From assembly GCF_001730525.1 (NCBI RefSeq), contig NZ_MDFN01000019.1, positions 1 through 64,000 on the forward strand: a stretch of 64,000 nucleotides of DNA, read 5' to 3'. Shown piece by piece: positions 8,487 to 18,095 of this stretch (position 1 is its first letter; each line of letters begins with the position of its first letter). The translations under genes and the position numbers were made by a program. Under the pieces are notes generated by a model, which did no database searches, had not been told where the DNA came from, and saw only the letters and a list, made by a program, of their open reading frames with translations. The DNA is from Arcticibacter eurypsychrophilus (lineage in GTDB: Bacteria > Bacteroidota > Bacteroidia > Sphingobacteriales > Sphingobacteriaceae).

Positions 8487-10616
8487 TTACCTGTCATTAC
8501 AATTCTGTTGAGTGAGGTTCACTCCATTTATAATAACATCAAATTCAGTACGACGGTTCAGTTGCTGATTAGCTTCCGAACACACCACACCATCATAGCA
8601 GCGGTTCACCAAGCGTGTTTTACCATAATATTCTATTTTTACCCTGCTCCCGCTTATTCCTTTTGATACCAGGTAATTCTTTGCTGATCCACCTCTTCTA
8701 AGCGATAGATTACGGTTATATCCTTCAGAAGCACGACTGTCGCAATGGCTTGAAGTAATCACGGTCATTTCGGGATGTCTTTTCATCAAGGCCGCTAAAG
8801 CATCCAGTGAAGGTCTTGCATCGGAACGTATTTCATCCCTGTCAAGATCATAGTAAATGTTATCCACAGCGAAAACACGTTTTAGCGAGTCGCAGTTATT
8901 AATTACATATTGCTGAAGGCTTTCCGTTTTATTCAGCTTCATATCCAAGCGTATAACAGAATCTGTAGTAATGCCCACCGAAGTAGTAAAAACCATTTGA
9001 CTGATATATCCTAATTTTTGAGCAGTAACCTCATAATCAGTTTCCTTCTTCAGGTTATACTTAAATTCCCCTCTTGAATTAGCCGTAATGGTATCAATTC
9101 TATCTAGTGTTTTCAATAGTAACCGGCTCCCTGCGAGCGCAATGCGTGTCCTTGCATCAGTAACTAATCCTTCAAGTGAAATTCGATATGTAGCCTGACT
9201 GAAATTATAGATGTTGTCATTACCAGTTCTGTTGGAACTAAAATAGCCACTTTTACCATCATCGGACCTGATCAAGCCAAAATCATCTTTAGATGAGTTG
9301 ATAGGCATACCCAAATTTCTTGGGTTATACTGAGGTTTCATATCCTTCAACATCACTTCAAAAACATCCAAACCTCCTAAACCAGCATGTCCGGTTGACG
9401 AGAAGAATAAGGTGCCATCTTTGGAAAGAGAAGAAAATTGTTCGTTTCCCTCCGTATTAATCTGTTTTCCCAGATTTATAGGTCTTGTCCATTGTGTCCC
9501 TGAGCGAACGGAATAGTATAGATCCGTTCCACCAAAACCTCCGGGCATATCGGATGAAAAAATGAGGATGTTACCATCTGCGGTCAATGCAGGATGACCT
9601 GTTGAATATTCATTGCTGTTGTATGGGAATTCAGTTATCTTGTCCAGATTCTTTCCTGTGGCCAGATACAACTTCAACTTATTAATGCCGGTCTTGCTCT
9701 TTTTTGCGGTCCCTTTATAATAATTATTTCGGGTAAAAATAAGTGAGCCATCAGGGAATACAGCAGCAGGACCTTCATGAAATCGGGTATTTACATTTCC
9801 CTTCAAGAGGTGGATATTACGATTTGGATGCATCATTGTTCCTGATGAATCCAAATAAAAGGAAGAATTGTATTGGCCTAGCGTCCTGCTATCATTACTG
9901 GTAGGTGCAGTATCGTCATCATTGTATACACTTGAATTTTTAGAATCGGCCCTATTACTGCCGATTGCATCAGAATTTACATCACCTATGTCTGATAGCT
10001 TTGCAATGTAAAATAAGTTTGTATAAGGCGTATTATCCCAGGGAAAAACCTTCTTAATGGTTGCACCCATTGCTCTGTTGCTATTAAAGAGAAGACCCTG
10101 TTTGTAGTATACAGGTGAATATTCCGAAGCCGAAGTATTTAGGTTTGTTAGGGCTACTTTCCAGAACTCACTGTTTGGCGATAATGAACCCGTGTTTGAG
10201 CGGGCAAAAGCAGAAGCTCTTTTATCTGATGGAACCATACTTAAATAGGCGCGATACCAGTTTTCCGATCTTTCATATTGCTGCGCATTAGCAAGAGCCT
10301 CTGCATAGTACAATACCCATTCCTGTTTCAATGGTTTTTGTTTACTCAGTTTCTCATACCAAGTTAAAGCTTCCGGATATTTTTTTGTTTGCCGGTAGCT
10401 AAATGCAATCATTTCCAGTGCTTGAACATTGCCGGAATCAATAGCTAAGACCTTTTCTAAATTGGCGATGGCGTTCAAATATTTTAAAGATTGAAAATCA
10501 GAAGTTGCCTGCAGCATCAATTTATCCCGAGAGGATTGAGCAAAAGCAGTGTTGATCACGAAAGTTGTGAGAATATAAAAACAAATCAGATAACGCATGG
10601 ATAACTTCATAATCAT
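8487..10616 (-). CDS. PorE-like OmpA-family lipid/peptidoglycan anchor (TPR, PD40, OmpA)
   Basis: A 709-residue exported protein. After the signal peptide (ending about AFAQ) come TPR repeats at about residues 30-130, a WD40-like PD40 propeller at about 165-480 (for example GHPALTADGNILIFSSD and GGLDVFEVM), a carboxypeptidase-like beta domain at about 490-560 and a C-terminal OmpA peptidoglycan-binding domain (FAVDNIYYDLDRDEIR, then SSHCDSRAS and YNRNLSLRR). This order is that of PorE of the type IX secretion system. The start overlaps the porP stop by one base (TAATG), so the two are translationally coupled. A second in-frame ATG at 10610 is equally plausible. It is the last gene of the three-gene unit. 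Many Bacteroidota have several paralogous copies, so this may be an accessory rather than core component. Confidence 0.85.
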   Translation of the reverse strand: MIMKLSMRYLICFYILTTFVINTAFAQSSRDKLMLQATSDFQSLKYLNAIANLEKVLAIDSGNVQALEMIAFSYRQTKKYPEALTWYEKLSKQKPLKQEWVLYYAEALANAQQYERSENWYRAYLSMVPSDKRASAFARSNTGSLSPNSEFWKVALTNLNTSASEYSPVYYKQGLLFNSNRAMGATIKKVFPWDNTPYTNLFYIAKLSDIGDVNSDAIGSNRADSKNSSVYNDDDTAPTSNDSRTLGQYNSSFYLDSSGTMMHPNRNIHLLKGNVNTRFHEGPAAVFPDGSLIFTRNNYYKGTAKKSKTGINKLKLYLATGKNLDKITEFPYNSNEYSTGHPALTADGNILIFSSDMPGGFGGTDLYYSVRSGTQWTRPINLGKQINTEGNEQFSSLSKDGTLFFSSTGHAGLGGLDVFEVMLKDMKPQYNPRNLGMPINSSKDDFGLIRSDDGKSGYFSSNRTGNDNIYNFSQATYRISLEGLVTDARTRIALAGSRLLLKTLDRIDTITANSRGEFKYNLKKETDYEVTAQKLGYISQMVFTTSVGITTDSVIRLDMKLNKTESLQQYVINNCDSLKRVFAVDNIYYDLDRDEIRSDARPSLDALAALMKRHPEMTVITSSHCDSRASEGYNRNLSLRRGGSAKNYLVSKGISGSRVKIEYYGKTRLVNRCYDGVVCSEANQQLNRRTEFDVIINGVNLTQQNCNDR

Positions 10617-11551
10617 TAAAAATATCTTGGAGATAAAATTTTACCACGTTCAAAGCCAAACTCATACCTGATCATAATTTCATGACTGCCCGTATTGAAG
10701 TTTCTTAAACGGGTCACACTATGATCATAACTATAGCCTATTCGGATTTGAGGACTAGCCTGAATCTCAAGAATACCTGCCACGTCGGCACTTGTGCGGT
10801 ATTGTGCTCCTACAGCAACGACATCTTTTATCCAGAGCATGGCATTCAGATCCGCTTCCAAAGGAGCCCCTTTAACACCCTTGATTAACAGAGAAGGCTT
10901 CAGCTTTAAATTATCATCCACTTTGAACACATAACCTGTAGCAAAGAAAAGATGCATGTTTTTTAAACTCCCGCCGGTAGTATCATCCGCTGCCTCATAT
11001 GCTGTAATTCGGGAGTTCAATAAGTCCTGAGCAGACAGGCCTATATAAAAGCGATCAGAGTTATAATACACACCCGTTCCGAAATTGAATAAGAATTTAT
11101 TGATGTTCTCTGAAAATGCAGGATCGTACGCACCGGAGTTTCCCAGGTCAACACCAGTATAATTAGCCTGGTATTGAACCGCACTTCCCTGAATCCCAAA
11201 AGCCAGGGAGCCCTGAGCCATTCTGATCCTGTATGCATAACTTAGTGCAGCACCCGTTGTCGAAGTAATGCCCAGTTTATCACTTAATAGCTGCAAACCC
11301 AGACCCACTTTTTTATTATTAAATGGAGCGTCAATAGTGAAAGATGTTGTTTTGGGAGCGCCTTCTAAGCCAGACCACTGACTGCGGTGTAATGCAGTGG
11401 CCGAAACCACATTTCTGCTTCCTGCATAAGCAGGATTTATTGCCAGTGTGTTAAACATATATTGCGTGTACATCGCGTTTTGCTGCGCATCCACAGAGAT
11501 TGCACATCCAAGCAAGCATAGCGCCCCTACTAATTTTTTAAGCCTCTTCAT
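10616..11551 (-). CDS. PorP/SprF family type IX secretion membrane protein
   Basis: A 311-residue outer-membrane barrel protein with a signal peptide ending at about VDAQ. The family N-terminal signature is clear: MYTQYMFNTLAINPAYAGS, followed by LHRSQWSGLEGAP. In gliding and T9SS biology PorP/SprF-type proteins pair with a large secreted substrate bearing the type B C-terminal domain, which is exactly the gene directly upstream; the ATG follows that gene's stop codon with no gap. Partnership with that specific substrate is inferred from order. Confidence 0.9.
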   Translation of the reverse strand: MKRLKKLVGALCLLGCAISVDAQQNAMYTQYMFNTLAINPAYAGSRNVVSATALHRSQWSGLEGAPKTTSFTIDAPFNNKKVGLGLQLLSDKLGITSTTGAALSYAYRIRMAQGSLAFGIQGSAVQYQANYTGVDLGNSGAYDPAFSENINKFLFNFGTGVYYNSDRFYIGLSAQDLLNSRITAYEAADDTTGGSLKNMHLFFATGYVFKVDDNLKLKPSLLIKGVKGAPLEADLNAMLWIKDVVAVGAQYRTSADVAGILEIQASPQIRIGYSYDHSVTRLRNFNTGSHEIMIRYEFGFERGKILSPRYF

Positions 11552-14500
11552 TTATCTGTTAATTGTGAGATATCCCGCTTTCTTTTCCTTATTATCCAAT
11601 ACAACGATGTAATAGTAGGTGCCCACAGGAACATCCTCACCAATATGAATTCCTTCCGTACACTTTCCATTCCATGTGTTCTGATATTCTTTCGACCTGA
11701 AAACCCTGTTTCCCCAGCGGTTAAAGATTTCAATATCTACCTTTTTACCAAGTGTATTTTGAATAATCAGATTATCATTAATCCCGTCGTTATTGGGAGA
11801 AAAACCACCAGGAATAAATAGGGGTTTATTTTCCAGTGTAAACGGAGTGGGATCAGAAGGAGTCGGATCTCCTGAGATCTGAGAATCCGGTGACAATCCG
11901 TTAGTTGACTGATCTGCAGTTTCTGCACCATCAAGTACGGAAACCCCTTTTACTAAAGCCCTGTTCAAAAAAGCAGTCTCATCTGTTGTCACCAAAACAA
12001 CCAGATCAACCACTACGGTTTCTTTATATAGAGGTTGAATGGAGCTGGTGTTTAAAAGCAGTTCCTGATCGGTGATACCATTAAAACTACTATTGATGAG
12101 TAAACTTCCTGAAGCGGCTATGCCGGATACCTTAAATTGATTTCCTGCAAGAGCAGTCAGCAAATTATCCGTTAGACTTAAACGGTCAATACGGTAATCA
12201 CCATAGTTGACAATTGTAAAAGTAAACTTGATAGCATAGCTTCCATCCAGGTTTTTAGAAATTGATGTCAGCGCTTTAGCTAAACCTATTTTAGCAGGAA
12301 TATTAACCGTGATCGTCACTTTTCCTGGCACGGATTGGTTGCCTGCGCCGTCTGTAACAATATATTCAAATTCATCCGGACCACTATATCCAGGTTCAGG
12401 AGTATAAATTAGTTTACCAGTAATTGGATCAGTGGTTAACGTACCATGAGTTGGCCGAGTCGTGATTGTGACAAAACTACCTGTTGGTAAAGGAATATTG
12501 ATAATAGCACTACCATTTGAAGGGACGTTCACCTTTATGGCCGGAGCAATCGGGGGTAGTCCTGTAATCGTAACCGTAACGTTAATAGGTGTAGATTGCA
12601 GTCCTTCGGGAGTAATGAGCGTATACGTAAATACATCAGTTCCGGTATAACCTGCTACCGGTGTGTAAGTAATGATTCCTGTCCCACCAACCACAATGCT
12701 TCCATGCAGAGGATTCGTTTCCGGCTGTACAGTAGTTCCTGTTTTACTCAGATCGTTATCTTTAACCGTAATAGTTACTGGGGTATCACTAGCTGTCGTA
12801 GCCGCATCTGCACTGCCTATTGGGATGACGTCGATAAACACAGTGATAGGGTCAGACTTTAGATTTTGAAGATTTTGTATGACATAGGTAAACGAATCTT
12901 TACCACTGAAGCCGGAAATAGGCGTGTAGGTGAATGTTCCATCCGTTTCCAATACAACTGTACCATGGAGTGGATTCGATAGTTTAAAAACAGTTGCTCC
13001 TGCACGTCCTCTATCATTATCAAGTACTCGTATTAAGACAGGAATGTTCGAATATGTAAACGCGTTATCATTTGAGCCCTCAGGTTTAATATTTACTGCG
13101 ATAGTAACCGTAGCAATGTTTGATTCCAAGGCAAAATTATCCTTAACTGTATACACAAAAGAATCATAGCCGCTGTATGCATCATTAGGACGATAATAGA
13201 TCAATCCTGTAACCGGGTCAACCAGGAGAACACCATGTAAAGGATTAGACTTAATGCTAATACTGCTTTTATCGATCGTAATGTTGCCATCTTCATCTGT
13301 ATCGTTCGCCAATACGGGAATGTAGATAAATGTATTCAAAGCGGTAGTTATTGTATCGTTAACAGCCACAGGTCTTCTGTTTACTGTTAATTTTATATCA
13401 TCCGATAATTCACATCCTCCAGGCGACAAAATAGTCCAACGAAATACATAAACGCCACCTGTCAATTTATTAACCAAAGAATTATAAATTTTAGGACTTA
13501 ATATGGTAGCTACTTCAGGGCCAGAGAGCTGGGTCCAGGTTCCCGTATTTGTGCCCGGAGTACTTCCCTGTAAAATATAGCTACCTGCACCCGTTATAAT
13601 ATTAATCAATGAATCTTTTCCTGCATTAGGCTGCACAGGTATGGCTACATAATTCAACGTTATTATTCCAGGATTAGAACTTATTCCAAAATTGTCTTTA
13701 ACAGTATAATAGCTAGTTACTGTGCCTATTAAGGAAGATATAGGAGTGAAAGATACAGTTCCATCGCTATTCAGAGAAAAAGTACCCTGATTAGCTATAG
13801 TATAGGTGGTTTGGATCCCAACAGTTGAAGGATCCAGATCTATGGAAACTTTATTGATAATACCCCCAATGTTTTTAGTTGCATCATTCGCAGTGACATC
13901 TACTGTTGCCACTTTGCCTGAACACAAAGTTAAGTTATCAGGATTAGCTAAAGGCTCTACTAATTCATTCTTGCTGATTACATCAATAAATACATTTCTA
14001 ATTTCATGAAAATTGGTGCTTGCACCAGTTGAGGAGGATAATCCATAACTTAAATTCTGTGGAGCCAGTTCAGGATAGTAATAATTGTCAATTACGGTTG
14101 TGATTTGCGGAGTAGATCCCCCTCTTGTAATGCGTACAGTAACATTAAATCCTCCGTTTACGTTTGGAACCAGATTAATAAAAACTTTTCGGTAACCGGT
14201 AGAGCTGGCATCAGGACTACGTGTGGTACCTCCATCTGTTAAAGCAAAGGTTAAATCTGCTGTTTTTTTACTTGTCAGAAACTGATAATTACCAACTGTA
14301 AGTGCAACCCCATCTCCTTTTCCTCGTAAAGTAACTGAACCTGGTCGCATTCCTGATCCACCCTGCCTTCCTTCTGTCGGATTGGAGAAATTACCAAATT
14401 CATCTAATCCAATTCCAATGTATCCTTTTGATACACCCGGGGACACAGGAGTTGTTGTTGTAATCTGAGCATATCCTAAGGATCCACCAAAACCACCAAT

Positions 14501-14878
14501 TACAAAAGGGCTGGCGGTAGCATCAAATAAAAATAGGCAGATCCCATCAGCACCTGTTCCACCATAGATAAAATATTCGAATTCAACTGAAAGACCTTTT
14601 GAAGAAGGGAAACTTGCTGTACTGTATATATATCCTTTTTGATTTTTAGTATTATTAGTTAAACGCAGATAACCATTCCCTGCGGCGTCAACACTAGCCC
14701 CTCCTATTCCAGTTCCAGGAGCTGCAGTTAGAAATGCATTAGGAGCTCCACCGAAATTGATACCCGGAGCTGTGCTATTTTTAAAGCTTTCGATGTATGG
14801 AAATTGTGCTTTTGCAGGTTGCGCTAACAGAAGCCCAAACGCAATGATTGCCATAAATAACGGGTAATTTTTTTTCAC
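11552..14878 (-). CDS. Large secreted adhesin-like protein with type B T9SS C-terminal domain
   Basis: A 1108-residue cell-surface protein. A signal peptide (cut near PAKAQ) is followed by a legume-lectin/concanavalin-like domain at about 25-300 (FEYFIYGGTGADGICLF). Next is an Ig-like segment, then four related units of about 90 residues at about 500-870, each with a N-P-L-H-G (or R-P-T-H-G) turn, a Y-x-P strand and a D-x-F-x-Y strand, like tandem cadherin-like domains. A DUF11-like repeat (LAKALTSISKNLDGSY) precedes the C-terminal gliding-type domain (FIPGGFSPNNDGINDNL, then IEIFNRWGNRVF and PVGTYYYIV). It is probably exported by T9SS and anchored or released via the adjacent PorP. The ligand is unknown. 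It is first in a tightly packed three-gene unit. Confidence 0.88.
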   Translation of the reverse strand: MKKNYPLFMAIIAFGLLLAQPAKAQFPYIESFKNSTAPGINFGGAPNAFLTAAPGTGIGGASVDAAGNGYLRLTNNTKNQKGYIYSTASFPSSKGLSVEFEYFIYGGTGADGICLFLFDATASPFVIGGFGGSLGYAQITTTTPVSPGVSKGYIGIGLDEFGNFSNPTEGRQGGSGMRPGSVTLRGKGDGVALTVGNYQFLTSKKTADLTFALTDGGTTRSPDASSTGYRKVFINLVPNVNGGFNVTVRITRGGSTPQITTVIDNYYYPELAPQNLSYGLSSSTGASTNFHEIRNVFIDVISKNELVEPLANPDNLTLCSGKVATVDVTANDATKNIGGIINKVSIDLDPSTVGIQTTYTIANQGTFSLNSDGTVSFTPISSLIGTVTSYYTVKDNFGISSNPGIITLNYVAIPVQPNAGKDSLINIITGAGSYILQGSTPGTNTGTWTQLSGPEVATILSPKIYNSLVNKLTGGVYVFRWTILSPGGCELSDDIKLTVNRRPVAVNDTITTALNTFIYIPVLANDTDEDGNITIDKSSISIKSNPLHGVLLVDPVTGLIYYRPNDAYSGYDSFVYTVKDNFALESNIATVTIAVNIKPEGSNDNAFTYSNIPVLIRVLDNDRGRAGATVFKLSNPLHGTVVLETDGTFTYTPISGFSGKDSFTYVIQNLQNLKSDPITVFIDVIPIGSADAATTASDTPVTITVKDNDLSKTGTTVQPETNPLHGSIVVGGTGIITYTPVAGYTGTDVFTYTLITPEGLQSTPINVTVTITGLPPIAPAIKVNVPSNGSAIINIPLPTGSFVTITTRPTHGTLTTDPITGKLIYTPEPGYSGPDEFEYIVTDGAGNQSVPGKVTITVNIPAKIGLAKALTSISKNLDGSYAIKFTFTIVNYGDYRIDRLSLTDNLLTALAGNQFKVSGIAASGSLLINSSFNGITDQELLLNTSSIQPLYKETVVVDLVVLVTTDETAFLNRALVKGVSVLDGAETADQSTNGLSPDSQISGDPTPSDPTPFTLENKPLFIPGGFSPNNDGINDNLIIQNTLGKKVDIEIFNRWGNRVFRSKEYQNTWNGKCTEGIHIGEDVPVGTYYYIVVLDNKEKKAGYLTINR

Positions 14879-15230
14879 TTATTAATTATTTAAAACGATT
14901 TGATTTTGTTTAGGTGCGTAATTTGTGTGCAGTAATGTAGTTCAATAATAACGCCATTGTGTGATTTTGTTACAAAATAGGCATTTAATGGTGTATAATA
15001 GTTGAAACGTGCAAACTTTAAGTTAATTTTAATCACATTTTTAAATGACAGTTCTCACAATAAGAGCCTTTTTATAATTGATTTCTCGTTTTGGGTCATA
15101 TGTTCTACATCATTACACATATTTATATGTGAAAATATAGCAAGAAATCACTGCTTCTTTATAAATTAGCATAATTCAAATCCTCAGTAATGCGGATGAA
15201 TAAAATAATTTAATCCTTCTAAAATTAACA
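14879..15230. other. 352-bp divergent intergenic region
   Basis: AT-rich spacer between the minus-strand adhesin gene and the plus-strand exopolysaccharide operon. It must hold promoters for both. I found no full TTTG/TAnnTTTG pair. The only marked structure is the dyad at 15116-15131, described separately. No coding frame with family resemblance was seen. Confidence 0.6.
15116..15131. promoter_or_regulatory. 16-bp dyad, possible operator upstream of the EPS operon
   Basis: CACATAT and ATATGTG form a perfect 7-bp inverted repeat around TT, about 100 bp before the first gene of the exopolysaccharide operon. The symmetry suits a dimeric regulator, but it lacks a T-tract and is too AT-rich to act as a terminator. 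No regulator gene is adjacent. Confidence 0.35.
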
Positions 15231-15914
15231 ATGATTATTAAAAAATCATCGATCATCATATTAGTACAAATGCTTCTAATCTGTAACCTTTTGAAAGGAC
15301 AGGAAACCATTATGGCAGATTATTCCGCGGTATATGTGGAGAAACTGGTGGCCGTAGCAAAGGAGAATAATCCTAATGGAAAAGTGTTTGAACACCAGGT
15401 TAACATCGCTAAAAATATGCTGAACGGAGAAAAAACATCTTGGGTAAGTTCATTCACTTTTTCATATTTAGCACGGTCAAACAGTAGTTCAGTCGATATT
15501 GTGAATCCGCAATTATTGACAGGATATCAGTTTGGAGTATCCCTCAATCCCGGTACACTGTTTAAAATACCCTTTAATATTAAAACTGCGAAAGAGCAGG
15601 TAAAAATATCTTATTTAACTAAAGAGGCTTATGATCTTCAATTAGAGAGTGATGTAAAAAGCCGGTATCTGCTTTATTTACAAAGTCTTTCCGGCCTTCG
15701 TTTACAAAACAAAATTGTATTGGATGCTGAAAGTATTTTCAAGGATATGAAGATCAAATATGAGAGGAGTGAAATAACATTTTTGGATTATAATAATGCA
15801 TCTATGTCGCTATCAACTGCATATCTTACCCGTATACAAGCAGAAACAAGTTTAATAGCAGCAAAGGTTACATTGGAAGCATTACTGGCAAAGAAGCTGG
15901 AAGAAATAAAATAA
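15231..15914 (+). CDS. Half-length TolC-like outer-membrane protein
   Basis: A 227-residue exported protein with a signal peptide ending at about LKGQ. The body has the helix-strand-helix look of one half of a TolC/OEP protein: heptad-rich helices such as AVAKENNPNGKVFEHQVNIAK, beta strands (FTFSYLARS, GYQFGVSLNPG) and a C-terminal helix typical of the family (YLTRIQAETSLIAAKVTLEALL). TolC proteins are usually about 420-480 residues, twice this length. It is the first gene of the EPS operon and its stop abuts the Wzz-like start with no gap, so it may supply the outer-membrane step; no Wza-type exporter is present in the window. A truncated copy is less likely because the reading frame is clean and ends normally. 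Confidence 0.65.
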   Translation: MIIKKSSIIILVQMLLICNLLKGQETIMADYSAVYVEKLVAVAKENNPNGKVFEHQVNIAKNMLNGEKTSWVSSFTFSYLARSNSSSVDIVNPQLLTGYQFGVSLNPGTLFKIPFNIKTAKEQVKISYLTKEAYDLQLESDVKSRYLLYLQSLSGLRLQNKIVLDAESIFKDMKIKYERSEITFLDYNNASMSLSTAYLTRIQAETSLIAAKVTLEALLAKKLEEIK

Positions 15915-18095
15915 ATGGAAGAAATTAATAGATTTTTAAGGCTGCTCAAGAAACATCGTCTCATTCTGATCATCGTTCCTGCCATTACAGTAATCATTAC
16001 ATACTTCCTGGTTAGAAATTTGCCTAATTCATACGTTTCGCAAACGCAAATAGCAACGGGTATTGTGGACAATACACAATCTAGTTTAACTGGAGAAGCC
16101 ACTGGCAAAAGCTGGAGTGAAGTAAGTCAGGCATTTGCAAATCTGATGGAAGTAATGCGGTTGAAAAAGATTCTTGACCAGGTATCTTATAAATTGATCA
16201 TTCATGAAATAAGTGCGAAAAAGTCATTCAGACCTATTCCTACCGAATTACAAGTTTATAATCAGCAAGAGCTTAAAAAAGTATTGAGTACCTTTCAGGA
16301 CAAGTATAATAAAACGCAAGGGTTAAATCTCTGGGAAAATGAACAAGTCAAACTTTATAATGTTCTTCGTGCCATTGGCTATGACAGTGAATCAATAAAG
16401 AATAATGTACGGATCAACCGGGTTGGAGACAGTGACTTTATTATGGTAGAAGCTGACACTGAAAATCCAGAGCTATCAGCTTTTATTGTTAATTCGCTTA
16501 CCGAAGAGTTTATTAAGTATTATACTTTTCTGATCAAGCAAAATCAGAGAAAAGCAAATACTTTTCTGGATAAAATGCTCGTTGAAAAAAGAGCCGCCAT
16601 GAATTCTAATGTGAATGCATTGCGTGATTATAAAATCAAAAACAGAGTTTTAAATCTGGAGGAGCAGTCCAGTCAGCTTTACGCTCAAATAATTACTTAT
16701 AATGATCAAAAGCAAAGCATTTTAAAGGATATTGCATCAAATACAGGAGCTGTAAATGAAATTGATGCCCGATTTGATCCAAAGGATCGTAAATATTTAG
16801 AATCTACATTAACAAGCATAAACCAGCGCTTATTATCCACAAAGGAAGAATTACGATCATTATACGATTTATATATTCAGAACGACTTTGAACCCAGTTA
16901 TAAAGAATCAATAGATTCGGTACAACGCATTTTGACCTCTCAGATCAATCAGTCATCAGATCAATATATCAATAGTCCATTAGCTGCTAAACAGGCGTTA
17001 ATTCAACAAAAACTACAGTTAGAAGTTCAACTTGATCTTTCCAGGTATAGTATGAATTCCATTGAAAACGAACTATTGAGCTTGAACGCGCAATTTGATA
17101 AAATGGTTCCGCATGAGGCCCAAGTTCAATCATTAGAAAGAGAGGTTGATATTTCAAGCAAAGAATACCTGGATGCTTTAGAAAAGTTCAATCAGAGTAG
17201 TATGGAATCGGGATTCGCTATTAAAATTAATCAGGTTCAGATTGCAATGCCCGGATTACCGCAGCCTTCAAAGAAAATGCTGTTGGTCATCATAAGTGGA
17301 ATTGTAACTTTTATATTTTGTCTCGTTGTATTATTTATTCTTTACTTTCTTGATGATACCATTAGTTCGCCGAAGGAGCTTGCAAATAAAACAGGTGTGG
17401 CAGTGTTAGGCGGACTGAACACCATACAAGGGTCAGTAGTGGATCTCAATGAAATATGGAATAGTTCTTCCTCTGATAGTATAAACCAGTTCAAGGACCA
17501 GTTGCGTTCTATACGCTTTGAAATAGACAAAGAGATCAAAAACGGTGTGATTGCCATAACGAGTATGAAGGAGTTCGAAGGAAAGACACTTTTAGCCCTT
17601 AGTTTGGCACATGCCTGGAAGATGACGAATAAAAAGGTATTAATTATTGATGGGAATTTTACTAATCCTGGAATCAGCAAATCATTAGATACTTCCATGT
17701 ATATTGAGGATTATTTAAATGGGACAACAGAACTGAGTCAACTCCAAACGGACCAATCTGTCACCGTTTTGGCTAACAAAGGCGCAGATACTTCTCCCTT
17801 AGAAATAGCAGATTCAGAAACGATTAAATTAAAAATTAATCAATTAAAAGAACTCTTTGATCTGATCATTATAGAAACAGCACCACTATCTAAAATGAAT
17901 CAAAGTAAAGAATGGCTCATTTTTGCAGGTAATGTTATAGCTGTTTTTGAAGCAAGACAAAGTTTGAATGATGAAAAATTGAATGATATAGCCTACCTGA
18001 CATCTCTTGGTGATCAATTTACAGGTTGGGTATTTAACAAACAAGAGAGTTCCTTATCTACTCGAAAGAGAATTAAAAGTAGCAAGAACGGATGA
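15915..18095 (+). CDS. Wzz/BY-kinase-like polysaccharide chain-length protein with altered ATP motifs
   Basis: A 726-residue inner-membrane protein of the polysaccharide co-polymerase 2a type. A Wzz domain lies at the N-terminus with TM1 at about 16-32 (LILIIVPAITVIITYFLV), followed by a long periplasmic coiled coil, TM2 at about 455-480 and a cytoplasmic CpsD/tyrosine-kinase-like domain from about 530. The P-loop is reduced to EFEGKT (556-558 GKT). Walker A' reads IIDGN (579-581), with N and T in place of the second D and the R. Walker B has E654 (LIIIETAP) instead of D. There is no C-terminal tyrosine cluster. It may bind nucleotide and steer assembly without being an active tyrosine kinase. 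The ATGA overlap with the next gene shows translational coupling. Confidence 0.85.
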   Translation: MEEINRFLRLLKKHRLILIIVPAITVIITYFLVRNLPNSYVSQTQIATGIVDNTQSSLTGEATGKSWSEVSQAFANLMEVMRLKKILDQVSYKLIIHEISAKKSFRPIPTELQVYNQQELKKVLSTFQDKYNKTQGLNLWENEQVKLYNVLRAIGYDSESIKNNVRINRVGDSDFIMVEADTENPELSAFIVNSLTEEFIKYYTFLIKQNQRKANTFLDKMLVEKRAAMNSNVNALRDYKIKNRVLNLEEQSSQLYAQIITYNDQKQSILKDIASNTGAVNEIDARFDPKDRKYLESTLTSINQRLLSTKEELRSLYDLYIQNDFEPSYKESIDSVQRILTSQINQSSDQYINSPLAAKQALIQQKLQLEVQLDLSRYSMNSIENELLSLNAQFDKMVPHEAQVQSLEREVDISSKEYLDALEKFNQSSMESGFAIKINQVQIAMPGLPQPSKKMLLVIISGIVTFIFCLVVLFILYFLDDTISSPKELANKTGVAVLGGLNTIQGSVVDLNEIWNSSSSDSINQFKDQLRSIRFEIDKEIKNGVIAITSMKEFEGKTLLALSLAHAWKMTNKKVLIIDGNFTNPGISKSLDTSMYIEDYLNGTTELSQLQTDQSVTVLANKGADTSPLEIADSETIKLKINQLKELFDLIIIETAPLSKMNQSKEWLIFAGNVIAVFEARQSLNDEKLNDIAYLTSLGDQFTGWVFNKQESSLSTRKRIKSSKNG

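Noticed and set aside
12462-13169. Plus-strand open frames across the adhesin repeat region
   Set aside because: They are antisense shadows created by the repeated codon pattern of the minus-strand adhesin and show no family motifs or start context.
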